From Dyella psychrodurans (GTDB lineage: Bacteria > Pseudomonadota > Gammaproteobacteria > Xanthomonadales > Rhodanobacteraceae), in NCBI RefSeq assembly GCF_003363265.1, contig NZ_QRBF01000003.1:1-64000 (forward strand): a stretch of 64,000 nt of DNA, read 5' to 3'. How positions within the stretch are numbered: position 1 is the stretch's first letter; every line of letters begins with the position of its first letter. The position numbers and the translations under genes are program-made. The notes below the pieces were generated by a model, which had not been told where the DNA came from, did not search any database, and saw nothing but the letters and a program-made list of their open reading frames with translations. Below are positions 18,919 through 26,808 of the stretch, piece by piece.

Positions 18919-19475
18919 GCATCGTCCGCCTGCGCGATTGCCGCGCCACACCCTGGAAGAACGGCATGGGCCGAACGCGCGAACTTGCCGCGTATCCCGA
19001 AGGCGCCGGCATGGAAGATTTCATCTGGCGCGTGAGCGTTGCGGAAGTCGATAGCGCGGCGCCGTTTTCCGCGTTTGCCGGTATCGACCGTTACATCGCG
19101 TTGCTGCAAGGCGCAGGCTTCACGATGACACTCGACGATGGGAGCACTCACGCACTCACGACACCGTTCTCGCCGTTCGCATTTCCCGGTGAAGCACAGG
19201 TAACGGTGAATCTGCTCGGTGGACCGACGCGCGATTTCAATCTCATGCTGCGCCGCGAGCGCGTTCGAGGCGAGTTGGTGGTGTGGGATGTGCCCGGCCG
19301 GCAGGTGGTGGATGATGCCGTGGCGCTGATCTATTGCGCACAGGGCCATGTCGACACGGCAGAAGGGCGACTTCAGCCCGGCGATGCCTGGCTCCCCATC
19401 CGATCCGTCGGTCGCGTCACGCTCGATTCGGGAACATTGGCACTTGTCGCGCGCGTTGAATCGCGCGGAAATTGA
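18915..19475 (+). CDS. HutD/Ves family cupin protein
   Basis: 186 aa, double-cupin HutD/Ves type. Diagnostic motifs are the N-terminal RDCRATPWKNGMGRTREL, FIWRVSVAEVDSAAPFSAFAGIDRYIALLQGAGFTM, and GGPTRDFNLMLRR in the second half. HutD proteins are linked to histidine-use genes and Ves to cold response in E. coli, and neither role is biochemically settled. There are no hut genes here. The ATG at 18915 overlaps the dinG stop as ATGA, implying coupled translation; the open frame running back to 18633 is antisense-free shadow of dinG. Confidence 0.88.
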   Translation: MSIVRLRDCRATPWKNGMGRTRELAAYPEGAGMEDFIWRVSVAEVDSAAPFSAFAGIDRYIALLQGAGFTMTLDDGSTHALTTPFSPFAFPGEAQVTVNLLGGPTRDFNLMLRRERVRGELVVWDVPGRQVVDDAVALIYCAQGHVDTAEGRLQPGDAWLPIRSVGRVTLDSGTLALVARVESRGN

Positions 19476-19530
19476 GGCAGTTGTCAGAGGCGACCCATTG
19501 CACCCTGCCAAAGCTGCCGTACTTTTTTCC

Positions 19531-19632
19531 CGTCATTCCGGCGCAGGCCGGAATTCAGTGTCCCTATACTGCAGCTGTGCGTTTACTTCTGAACGCTGTC
19601 GCTACTGGATTCCGGCCTGCGCCGGAATGACG
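19531..19632. repeat. Inverted pair of REP-type elements (REPIN-like)
   Basis: The arm at 19531-19559 (cgtcattccggcgcaggccg and on) is the reverse complement, nearly base for base, of the arm at 19604-19632 (actggattccggcctgcgcc and on), with 44 bases between. Each arm contains its own ccggcgcaggccgg hairpin. It fills most of the gap between the HutD-like and NnrU genes. The same family occurs once at 6780. Confidence 0.85.
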
Positions 19633-19692
19633 AACGATAGGACGATGTACTGAGGTACAACTCATAACACTACTGCCCGTGAGGTTACCGTC

Positions 19693-20271
19693 ATGCTAGT
19701 GCTGGTCCTCGGCTTGATTCTTTTTCTTGGCATCCACTCGGTACGCATCTTCGCCAACGATTGGCGCACGCGTCAGATCGAACGAATAGGCCTGAACCGC
19801 TGGAAGGGTATTCATTCGGCGTTCGCCATCGTCGGCCTGCTGTTGATCATCTGGGGGTTTGGACTGGCACGGCAGCATCCCGTCCTGCTTTACATACCCC
19901 CGTTGTGGCTACGCCATCTCAATGGACTGTTTGTACTGATCTCCTTCGTCTTCTTTGCTGCCGCACGCGTACCGAACAATCATCTGAAGGCGAAGTTCGG
20001 CCATCCGCAAACGCTGGCGGTGAAGATCTGGTCCTTCGGCCATCTGCTGGCCACCGGCATGTTGCATGACGTGGTGCTGTTCTTACCCTTCCTGGTTTGG
20101 TCCGTGGCGCTTTACATGGTCTCGCGTGCTCGCGACCGACGCGCGGGCGCGGTTTATCCACCCGGCACCGTCAAGGGTGATGTGATGATCGTAGTGATCG
20201 GCGTGGTGATCTGGGCGCTTTTCGCGTTCTGGCTACATACGCTGCTTATCGGCGTAAACCCGATGGCCTGA
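19693..20271 (+). CDS. NnrU family membrane protein
   Basis: 192 aa with about five or six transmembrane helices. The family block GIHSVRIFANDWR lies at the N-terminus, followed by RWKGIHSAFAIVGLLLIIWGFG, RHLNGLFVLISFVFFAAARVPNNHLKAKFGHPQTLAVKIWSFGHLLATGMLHDV and a C-terminal helix. NnrU was named from denitrification clusters, but the family is wider and resembles isoprenoid/haem-related integral membrane proteins. Conserved His residues in helices (GIHS, RHLNG, FGHLL) could bind metal or haem. No denitrification gene is nearby, so the role here is open. Confidence 0.87.
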   Translation: MLVLVLGLILFLGIHSVRIFANDWRTRQIERIGLNRWKGIHSAFAIVGLLLIIWGFGLARQHPVLLYIPPLWLRHLNGLFVLISFVFFAAARVPNNHLKAKFGHPQTLAVKIWSFGHLLATGMLHDVVLFLPFLVWSVALYMVSRARDRRAGAVYPPGTVKGDVMIVVIGVVIWALFAFWLHTLLIGVNPMA

Positions 20272-20348
20272 GGGGTGTCGCCAGTCATCTTCGCTTGCGG
20301 GGCCGCCTGCGCTACAGTTCAGGCGGTCCCATCGTTCGGGTAATAGCC

Positions 20349-20546
20349 ATGGTCGGTTTCCTGCTCTGGTTGCTGCTGCTGATTTTCTGCTGGCCGCTGG
20401 CGCTGCTGGCGCTGGTGCTCTATCCCATCGTGTGGCTGCTGTTGCTGCCGCTGCGTCTGGTGGGCATCACGGTGAGCGCCGTGTTCGCCTTCCTCACCGC
20501 GCTGCTGATGCTGCCTGCCCGGGTGCTGCGCGGACGGCCCGTCTGA
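20349..20546 (+). CDS. Small hydrophobic membrane protein
   Basis: 65 aa made almost entirely of two hydrophobic stretches (LLWLLLLIFCWPLALLALVL and an adjacent one ending near residue 55), then a short basic tail LRGRPV. The ATG at 20349 is preferred over an upstream in-frame ATG at 20295 because it begins the hydrophobic segment. No family recognised. It stands 32 bases before the DUF938 gene. Confidence 0.55.
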   Translation: MVGFLLWLLLLIFCWPLALLALVLYPIVWLLLLPLRLVGITVSAVFAFLTALLMLPARVLRGRPV

Positions 20547-20577
20547 TGTTATCGGCGCGTCAATGCGCCGAGTCGAG

Positions 20578-21177
20578 ATGACTGGCAAACCCTACTCGCC
20601 TGCCAGCGACCGCAACCGCGAGCCGATTCTGGCGATACTTCGCACGTGGTTTGCCGATCGGCTGCACGTGCTGGAAATCGGCAGCGGTACCGGCCAGCAT
20701 GCTGTGCATTTCGCAGCCGCGCTGCCTCATCTCATCTGGCAGAGTTCGGACCGCGCGGAAAATTTGCCAGGCATACGTCAATGGCTCGACGAGGCGGGAT
20801 TGTCCAACACGCCACCGCCTTTGCAGCTGGACGTGACGGGCGCGTGGCCTGCCGATCGCTACGATGCGATTTTCAGCGCCAATACGTTGCACATCATGGC
20901 GTGGCCGGAAGTCGAGCGCATGTTCGCCGCGCTACCTTCGGTGACTAGCGCCGACGCATGCGTAGCGATCTATGGACCGTTCAACATCGACGACCGCTTC
21001 ACCAGCGAAAGCAATGCGGCGTTCGACCGCGACCTGAAGATGCGAAACGCGCACATGGGCATACGCGATACGGCGGCGGTGGACGCATTGGCCGCCGACA
21101 AGGGCTTCGATCTGATCGATGACGTGGCGATGCCGGCGAACAACCGCTTGCGCTTGTGGAAGCGGCGCCAGGCGTAA
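20578..21177 (+). CDS. DUF938 SAM-dependent methyltransferase-like protein
   Basis: About 199 aa. The family start is a short KPYSPASDRNREPIL segment, so the ATG at 20578 is favoured over the one at 20563. Motif I is VLEIGSGTGQHAVHFA, motif II region includes QSSDRAENLPGI, and FSANTLHIMAWPEVERMF plus IYGPFNIDDRFTSESNAAFD follow; the last is typical of DUF938 (UPF0585). The fold predicts SAM binding, but the substrate is unknown. It converges on the ester hydrolase gene with 21 bases between stops. Confidence 0.87.
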   Translation: MTGKPYSPASDRNREPILAILRTWFADRLHVLEIGSGTGQHAVHFAAALPHLIWQSSDRAENLPGIRQWLDEAGLSNTPPPLQLDVTGAWPADRYDAIFSANTLHIMAWPEVERMFAALPSVTSADACVAIYGPFNIDDRFTSESNAAFDRDLKMRNAHMGIRDTAAVDALAADKGFDLIDDVAMPANNRLRLWKRRQA

Positions 21178-21198
21178 TCGCCCGGCGCCGTTTGCTGC

Positions 21199-23127
21199 TT
21201 ACTTCTCGGACACCACCGGCATGCTGATAAAGCTTGCGTGGTCCGGCGTGTGCCAGATTTGCTGCGTGGCTTTCACGTAATCGCTCGGCTTGGCATCGAA
21301 GATGTTCTGCACGAACGTTTGCGGATTGCGGTCATACAACGGGAACAGGCTGGATTGCACCTGCACCATGATGCGGTGCCCCGGCAGGAATACGTGATTC
21401 ACTGTCGGCAGGCCGAAGCTGTATAGCAGCGGCGTGTTCGGCTCGACGGCCTCCGGATGCTCGAAGCTGGTGCGATAGCGGCCGCGGAAGATATCGAGCG
21501 AAATCGGCAATTCATAGCCACCCATGCCGGGATTCGACGGCACGGAACCGGGATAGACGTCGATGATCTTCACCACCCAGTCGCTATCCGTGCCGCTGGT
21601 CGAGGCAACCAGATTCACTTGCGGCGCGCCACCCACATGCATCGGCTCGGTGAGCGGCTCGCTCACATAAGTGATGACATCCGGACGGCCATCCACAAAG
21701 CGCTGGTCGTTCAACAACCAATGCGTCCAGGCCTCGTGGTCGGACCCGATCACCGGACGCGGCTGGTACGGAACGGGCTTCGCCGGATCGGAAACGTATT
21801 CGTCGTACTTGGCGTCGCTTGCGCTCGGCGCCTCAAACGACAGACGTCCATCCGCTTCCAGATAAAGCGGCTTCGCCTTCGACGCACAGCCCTTGTCGCA
21901 CGATAGCGGCCAGTGCGCGTAGCGATCCCAATGGTTCTCGCCGGTGTTGTAAATCAGCACCGGCGGCGTGTTCGCTTTCGGCGCGCCGTCCTTCAGGTAT
22001 TGATTGAAGAACGGCAGCAGCACGTCGCGGCGAAACTGCAGCGCAGTGTCGCCACCCCACTTCATCGGGCCGAGTTCGCTGCCGTTGTAGTTCACCTGGC
22101 TGTGGCGCCACGGCCCCATCACCAGGTAGTTCATGGTGTTGGTCTTGTCCTTCGGCTCCATCACTTCGTAACTATGGATGGCGCCCCACATGTCTTCCTG
22201 ATCCCACAGGCCCTGCTCCCACATGGTCGGCACTTTCAGCGGCTGCTGCGCCAGGACCTTGTCGAGTGCCTGGGCTGACCAAAAGAGCGTGTAAGCGGGG
22301 TTCTCGCGAATCTTGCGCCAGAACGGCAACGCTTCGAGCCCGTTCGCGCGTGCGTAATCGCCGGCGGAACCGGCACGAAGGAAGTTGGTGTAATCGTCCA
22401 GTCCTTCGCGCGGGATCGCGTAACCCATGCCTTTCTGCGTGGTCTGGAAGGTGATGTAGTCGAAGTTGGTCTGGCGGAACGCGCCGTAATGGAACCAGTC
22501 GTCGCCCATCCAGCCATCCACCATCGGACTTTCCGGCGCTGCGACTTTCAGCGCGGGATGGGGATTGATGAGCGCCATCACCACGGTAAAGCCTTCGTAC
22601 GACGAGCCGAGCATGCCGACCTTGCCGTTCGATTCGGAAATGTTTTTCGACAGCCAGTCGATGGTGTCGTAGGCGTCGGTGGATTCGTCGACCTTGCCAT
22701 TGTTGAGCGGGCCGCGCAGCGGCAACGTCATCACGTAGTCGCCTTCGGAACCGTATTTGCCGCGGATGTCCTGGAAGACGCGGATGTAGCCCGCTTTCAC
22801 GAACACCTCATCGCCCTGCGGCAGGGTGTCGAGCATGTGCGGCGAGACCATGCGTTCGGCACGCATGTCGGCGTGATACGGCGTACGCGTCAGCAGGATC
22901 GGTGCGTGCGCTGCGCCTTTGGGAATCACGATCACGGTGTGAAGCTTGACGCCATCGCGCATCGGAATCATCACCACGCGCTTGATGTAATCGTTGGCGG
23001 TGGTCGGTGCGGTGAAGCCGCCTGAAGGGATGTCGGGCGTAAGCGGTGCGGTTTGCGCCTGGGCGCCAGCCACGAACATCGCCGCCGCGAGCGCGGTGAC
23101 GGCAAGGAAGGAACGAATCGGGTGCAT
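21199..23127 (-). CDS. Secreted CocE/NonD family hydrolase, alpha-amino acid ester hydrolase type
   Basis: A 642-aa periplasmic or secreted serine hydrolase. The ATG at 23127 has GGAGA seven bases ahead and begins a signal peptide ([24 protein letters not shown]). The alpha/beta hydrolase core has [26 protein letters not shown] and the nucleophile elbow GSSYEGF with Ser176, matching Ser174 of the Xanthomonas citri alpha-amino acid ester hydrolase (637 aa). The C-terminal jelly-roll (X-Pro dipeptidyl-peptidase C-terminal domain) includes [22 protein letters not shown]. Such enzymes hydrolyse or transfer alpha-amino acyl groups, including beta-lactam side chains; the natural substrate is unknown. 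An open frame to 23412 lacks support as an N-terminal extension. Confidence 0.9.
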   Translation of the reverse strand: MHPIRSFLAVTALAAAMFVAGAQAQTAPLTPDIPSGGFTAPTTANDYIKRVVMIPMRDGVKLHTVIVIPKGAAHAPILLTRTPYHADMRAERMVSPHMLDTLPQGDEVFVKAGYIRVFQDIRGKYGSEGDYVMTLPLRGPLNNGKVDESTDAYDTIDWLSKNISESNGKVGMLGSSYEGFTVVMALINPHPALKVAAPESPMVDGWMGDDWFHYGAFRQTNFDYITFQTTQKGMGYAIPREGLDDYTNFLRAGSAGDYARANGLEALPFWRKIRENPAYTLFWSAQALDKVLAQQPLKVPTMWEQGLWDQEDMWGAIHSYEVMEPKDKTNTMNYLVMGPWRHSQVNYNGSELGPMKWGGDTALQFRRDVLLPFFNQYLKDGAPKANTPPVLIYNTGENHWDRYAHWPLSCDKGCASKAKPLYLEADGRLSFEAPSASDAKYDEYVSDPAKPVPYQPRPVIGSDHEAWTHWLLNDQRFVDGRPDVITYVSEPLTEPMHVGGAPQVNLVASTSGTDSDWVVKIIDVYPGSVPSNPGMGGYELPISLDIFRGRYRTSFEHPEAVEPNTPLLYSFGLPTVNHVFLPGHRIMVQVQSSLFPLYDRNPQTFVQNIFDAKPSDYVKATQQIWHTPDHASFISMPVVSEK

Positions 23128-23323
23128 GGGGGATCTCCGCAACGGCCGCCCATACCCATGGCGGCGGATGCATGCGATGTCTGAAAGGCGCTGCTCTCCC
23201 GGCAGCCTGGTGACTGTACGCGATCCACGCCGAAAGCCATGCATGACTTTTTGCACAGTTCCCCCTTGCATTTGTCGCCAGCAGGTGGAGGATGGGGCCC
23301 GAACCACGGCGGGACTTCGTACG

Positions 23324-23725
23324 TTGCAAGCGATCGACACACTCACTCCCTGCCCCTGCGGCAACGACGCCGGATATGCGCGCTGCTGCGGACCGCTGCA
23401 TGAAGGCGCCATCGCGCCATCCGCCGAGATCCTGATGCGCTCCCGCTACAGCGCCTATGTGATGAAGCGCGAGGATTACCTGCTCGCCACATGGCACCCC
23501 AGCACGCGGCCTGCGAGCCTGAAGCTGGCTGCGCAGCAGCCCTCGCCCACGTGGCTTGGCCTGGATGTGAAGCGGCATGAGGAAAACGGCGAGCACGCCA
23601 TCGTCGAATTCATCGCGCGCCTGCGCTACGGCGGCGGCAAGGCGCAACGCATGCACGAGATCAGCAGCTTTGTGCGCGAGCAGGGATGCTGGTACTACCT
23701 GGACGGTCGGTTTCCGGAAGGTTGA
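23324..23725 (+). CDS. YchJ family protein with SEC-C-type zinc motif
   Basis: About 133 aa. The N-terminal [17 protein letters not shown] is the SEC-C-like zinc motif of YchJ, and the rest matches the YchJ domain: [34 protein letters not shown], and [15 protein letters not shown]. The start is not certain; the TTG at 23324 lies ten codons before the CPC motif and gives a normal length, while an ATG at 23243 would add 27 unusual residues. YchJ proteins resemble NTF2-like folds, and no activity is proven. Divergent from the ester hydrolase and convergent with the NRDE gene. Confidence 0.85.
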   Translation: MQAIDTLTPCPCGNDAGYARCCGPLHEGAIAPSAEILMRSRYSAYVMKREDYLLATWHPSTRPASLKLAAQQPSPTWLGLDVKRHEENGEHAIVEFIARLRYGGGKAQRMHEISSFVREQGCWYYLDGRFPEG

Positions 23726-23734
23726 AACGCGCCG

Positions 23735-24499
23735 TCACACGGTGTGGATGGTCAATTCGCTCTCGCCTTCGAAGCGTCCTTCCGGCCCGAAGCGACGTTC
23801 GAGCACGCGCCCCTTGCCGTGGTAATCGATGGCTACGATCGTGCTTGCCCGCGTGCCGTAGCGCTCGCCACGGATGAACGCCGACGAGAGCCAGCGTTCG
23901 CGCTCCAGGCCCACGCCGGTGTCCGGCAGTGTCTCGTCCGGCGCCTGGTGCTCATCGGCCAGCCCGCGGAACAACGGCGAAAAATCGTCTTCGTGGCCCG
24001 CATCCATCCATGCCTGCAGACGGGTCATCCATGCACGCGTCTTGGGCCACGGCGTATTGAAGTCGGCATTGGACAGACCATGCACGCCCGGTTCGATCGG
24101 CTGCGCGCGCGGCTGCGGCCGATTGCCGATGTAGAACCCGTGGGTCGCATCGAACGTGAGCAGATTGAAGGGACGATAGTCGGCTGCGGCACCGAGCAGT
24201 TTCGCGGCATGCGCGGTCGCGTCGTCAGGCCCTTTCAGATAGTCCGTGGCGAGCAGGCCGCGCGATACTCCATGCTGCGGGTCGCGCGGATCGCGCACGT
24301 TGGTGACGACGCAGCATCGCCCCGTGCCCGACACGCCAAGCCAGGTACCGCCCGCTTCCAGATCGCGTCCGGCGAGGATGGGCAGATCGTCCCAATGCGA
24401 CAGCGGCGCACTGGGGCGCGCGTGGAATTCGTCGCGATTGCCCGCCAACAGCAGGCGCCAGCGAGGGTGGATCTGCCAGGCAAACGCAATCAGGCACAT
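23735..24499 (-). CDS. NRDE family protein (TANGO2 homologue)
   Basis: 254 aa. The sequence begins MCLIAFAW, so Cys2 could be an N-terminal nucleophile, and NRDE appears as AGNRDEFHARPSAPL. Further family blocks are GRDLEAGGTWLGVSGTGR, VVTNVR, SRGLLATDYL and GVHGLSNADFNTPWPK. Eukaryotic TANGO2 is tied to acyl-CoA and haem homeostasis; the bacterial function is not known. It is the last gene of a three-gene minus-strand unit, ten bases after the methylglyoxal synthase gene. Confidence 0.9.
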   Translation of the reverse strand: MCLIAFAWQIHPRWRLLLAGNRDEFHARPSAPLSHWDDLPILAGRDLEAGGTWLGVSGTGRCCVVTNVRDPRDPQHGVSRGLLATDYLKGPDDATAHAAKLLGAAADYRPFNLLTFDATHGFYIGNRPQPRAQPIEPGVHGLSNADFNTPWPKTRAWMTRLQAWMDAGHEDDFSPLFRGLADEHQAPDETLPDTGVGLERERWLSSAFIRGERYGTRASTIVAIDYHGKGRVLERRFGPEGRFEGESELTIHTV

Positions 24500-24509
24500 A
24501 TCTGCACTC

Positions 24510-25388
24510 CTACGCGTTGTATGTGGCGCGCTGCTTCACCGCACTGGCCCAGCGCGTGGCGACCCGCGGCGACGTCATGCAAACCGTCTCGTCGGTGACC
24601 GTGGTGACGGCGCGCTCCAGCAGTTGGATGTCCGCCTCGTGCTGGCGCGCGACGTGCGGGTCCTCGAAAAATACCGCGCGCTGGCAGCGCCGTTCCAGCA
24701 CCAAATCGGCGATTTGTGCGTCGCCGCCCATGGGGCCGCTCTGGAAGCGCTCCACCCAGTTCCTGTCTTGCGGCCAGCCGCGGCTCCAGGCCAGTTCGTT
24801 CAATTGCTGGCCTGTGGTGCCGGTCGCCACGCGCCGCGCAAAACGTGACAGAACGTCGAAGTGGTCGGAGGCGTACGCCATCATCTGCGGCTTCATGGCG
24901 TCGTGAGCGATCAGGGCAAGGGTCTGGGATTCCAGCGCGAACAGGTCGTCGGCGCCGGCATCGGGGGCAAGTCCCGCATGGATGCGTTCGACTTCGACCC
25001 AATCGCGGGCGGACGCCACGGTCGAAATAAAGGGCTTTTGATGGATGACGCACTGGCGCTTCAGCGCCACCGCCTCGGGAAAGGTCGAGGACGGATCGAC
25101 GGGGTTGATGAGGTAAATGGCACCATCCAGCGTGCGGCCGGACTCCGGCATGCCCACCACTTCGGCAACCAGCTTCATCAAACCGCCTTCGTGACCGTAG
25201 GGATAGCGCACCAGGCCCGGGTAATCCGCAAGCAAGCCGACGCGGGCAATGGCGGCGTATGTGCGCCCTACGGCGTGCAGACTGATATTGAGCTCGCGAA
25301 CACCCCGCTCGGATGCGCGCAGCCAGCGAAAGAGCGCCGCGTCGTCCTGGTCGTGATGAAGGGCGTTGGCCGCCAAACCCATGCGCAT
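24510..25388 (-). CDS. Methylglyoxal synthase with an additional N-terminal MGS-like domain
   Basis: 292 aa, about twice the usual 150 aa of MgsA, which converts dihydroxyacetone phosphate to methylglyoxal and phosphate. The C-terminal half (from about residue 155) aligns with E. coli MgsA and keeps its key residues: LALIAHD with a following Lys, ATGTTG, SGPMGGD (the catalytic Asp), FFEDP, and HEADIQLLER with the late His and Asp. The N-terminal half also reads as an MGS-like fold: NALHHDQDD, HAVGRTY where TGTTG would be, YPYGHEGG where GPMGGD would be, and LINPVDPSSTFPEAVALKRQ, so it looks inactive. The ATG at 25388 has GGGAG eight bases upstream. It sits between SpmAB and NRDE genes. Confidence 0.82.
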   Translation of the reverse strand: MRMGLAANALHHDQDDAALFRWLRASERGVRELNISLHAVGRTYAAIARVGLLADYPGLVRYPYGHEGGLMKLVAEVVGMPESGRTLDGAIYLINPVDPSSTFPEAVALKRQCVIHQKPFISTVASARDWVEVERIHAGLAPDAGADDLFALESQTLALIAHDAMKPQMMAYASDHFDVLSRFARRVATGTTGQQLNELAWSRGWPQDRNWVERFQSGPMGGDAQIADLVLERRCQRAVFFEDPHVARQHEADIQLLERAVTTVTDETVCMTSPRVATRWASAVKQRATYNA

Positions 25389-25402
25389 GCAACTTTCTCC
25401 CG

Positions 25403-26641
25403 CTAAGTGATTTTCCCGAAGAACCAATAGCACACCGCAATCGATGCCACGACCCCGGCCAGATCGGCGAGCAACGCACAGCCCACCGTGTGGCGAACCC
25501 GCCGGATACCCACTGCCCCGAAATACACGGCGACCACGTAGAACGTCGTCTCGGTGCTTCCCTGCACGGTGGCCGCCGCCAAGGCCGGGAAACTGTCCAC
25601 GCCCGAGTGATGCATGGTCTCGATCAGCATCGCGCGTGACGCGCTTCCCGAAAACGGCTTGACCAGCGCAGTGGGCAACGCATCGACGAAGCGCGTATCC
25701 ATGCCTGCATGTTGCGCCAGCCAGCGCACGCCATCCAGCGCGAAGTCCATCGCGCCGGATGCGCGCAGCACGCCCACCATGCAGAGCATGGCGACCAGAT
25801 ACGGCAGTATCTCTTTCGAGACTTCAAAGCCTTGCTTGGCGCCGTCGATGAAACTTTCGAACAACGGCACCCGCTTGTACGCACCGGCGCAGAGAAACAC
25901 GATGATCACGCCGAACAACATCAGATTGCCGAGCAAAGACGACAGCGACGCGAGCGCCGCCGATGTCAGCGAAGCAAGAAACGCCAGAAACCCTGCCAGC
26001 AGCAAACCGCCGCCGCCCAGCCACGCCAGCACCACCGGGTCCCACAAGCGCAGGCGCTGCATGTACGCCACCGACAGCAGCCCGGTGAGATTGGAGGCGA
26101 AGTGAGCCAGCAGTATCGGCAGGAACACCAGCGTGGGATCGTGCGCACCGGCTTGCGCGCGATACATAAAAACCGTCACCGGCAAAAGCGTCAGCGACGA
26201 TGCGTTGAGTACCAGGAACAGAATCTGTGCATTGCTTGCCGTGCTGTCGGATGGATTGAGCGTCTGCAACTCGCGCATCGCGCGCAATCCGATCGGTGTA
26301 GCTGCGTTATCAAGCCCCAGCGCATTGGCGGCGAAATTGAGCGTGATCAGCCCGATCGCCGGATGCCCGCGCGGCACTTCCGGCATCAATCGCGCGAACA
26401 GAGGGCCCAGGAGGCGTGCCAGCCCGTCCACCAATCCAGCACGTTCCGCGATGGCGAGAAAACCCAGCCACAGGGTCAGCGTGCCGAACAGCATCAGCAT
26501 GAGCTTGACGGAAAGATCGGCCATGTCGAACAGCGCGCCGACGATCGCCGCAAAAACCGTTTCGTCGCCGCCGATCAACCAGCGCGCAAGCGCCGCCAGC
26601 GCGGCCACCATGAAAAAGCCGAACCACAGTCGGCTTAGCAT
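25403..26641 (-). CDS. Fused SpmA-SpmB nucleoside-recognition (gate domain) membrane protein
   Basis: 412 aa. The first half matches spore maturation protein A (MLSRLWFGFFMVAALAALAR, then LMLMLFGTLTLWLGFLAIAERAGL, NFAANALGLDNAATPIGLRAM), and the second half matches SpmB (YKRVPLFESFIDGAKQGFEVSKEILPYLVAMLCMVGVLRASGA, KPFSGSASRAMLIE, VQGSTETTFYVVAVYFGAVG). Bacillus makes these as two proteins for spore core dehydration; in non-sporing Proteobacteria the fused form has an unknown, probably transport-like, role. About ten membrane segments. The ATG at 26641 starts the first helix. It leads a minus-strand operon, with 14 bases to the next gene. Confidence 0.9.
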   Translation of the reverse strand: MLSRLWFGFFMVAALAALARWLIGGDETVFAAIVGALFDMADLSVKLMLMLFGTLTLWLGFLAIAERAGLVDGLARLLGPLFARLMPEVPRGHPAIGLITLNFAANALGLDNAATPIGLRAMRELQTLNPSDSTASNAQILFLVLNASSLTLLPVTVFMYRAQAGAHDPTLVFLPILLAHFASNLTGLLSVAYMQRLRLWDPVVLAWLGGGGLLLAGFLAFLASLTSAALASLSSLLGNLMLFGVIIVFLCAGAYKRVPLFESFIDGAKQGFEVSKEILPYLVAMLCMVGVLRASGAMDFALDGVRWLAQHAGMDTRFVDALPTALVKPFSGSASRAMLIETMHHSGVDSFPALAAATVQGSTETTFYVVAVYFGAVGIRRVRHTVGCALLADLAGVVASIAVCYWFFGKIT

Positions 26642-26730
26642 GCGTGTTGGCCGGAAGCGGATCGGATGGGCATGCCCGCATTGTCGATGACATCGCCGTG
26701 GCTCGCTACCTCTCGCGCCAATGCATCGAC

Positions 26731-26766
26731 AAAAAAAAGCGGCGTGCCGGGTTATCGGCACGCCGC
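26731..26766 (-). terminator. Intrinsic terminator of the downstream TonB receptor
   Basis: On the minus strand an 11-bp perfect stem GCGGCGTGCCG/CGGCACGCCGC with a six-base loop is followed by eight T residues. It begins 43 bases after the receptor stop and separates it from the spmAB operon. Confidence 0.92.
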
Positions 26767-26808
26767 GCTGGGTAGGCACGGATGCTCCCGTGCGATGTTT
26801 GGCCTAGC

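Noticed and set aside
23128-23412. N-terminal extension of the ester hydrolase up to 23412
   Set aside because: The ATG at 23127 has the ribosome site and signal peptide; the extension has neither.
23735-26641. Sporulation locus
   Set aside because: SpmA/SpmB similarity alone does not imply sporulation; the fused form is common in non-sporing Proteobacteria.
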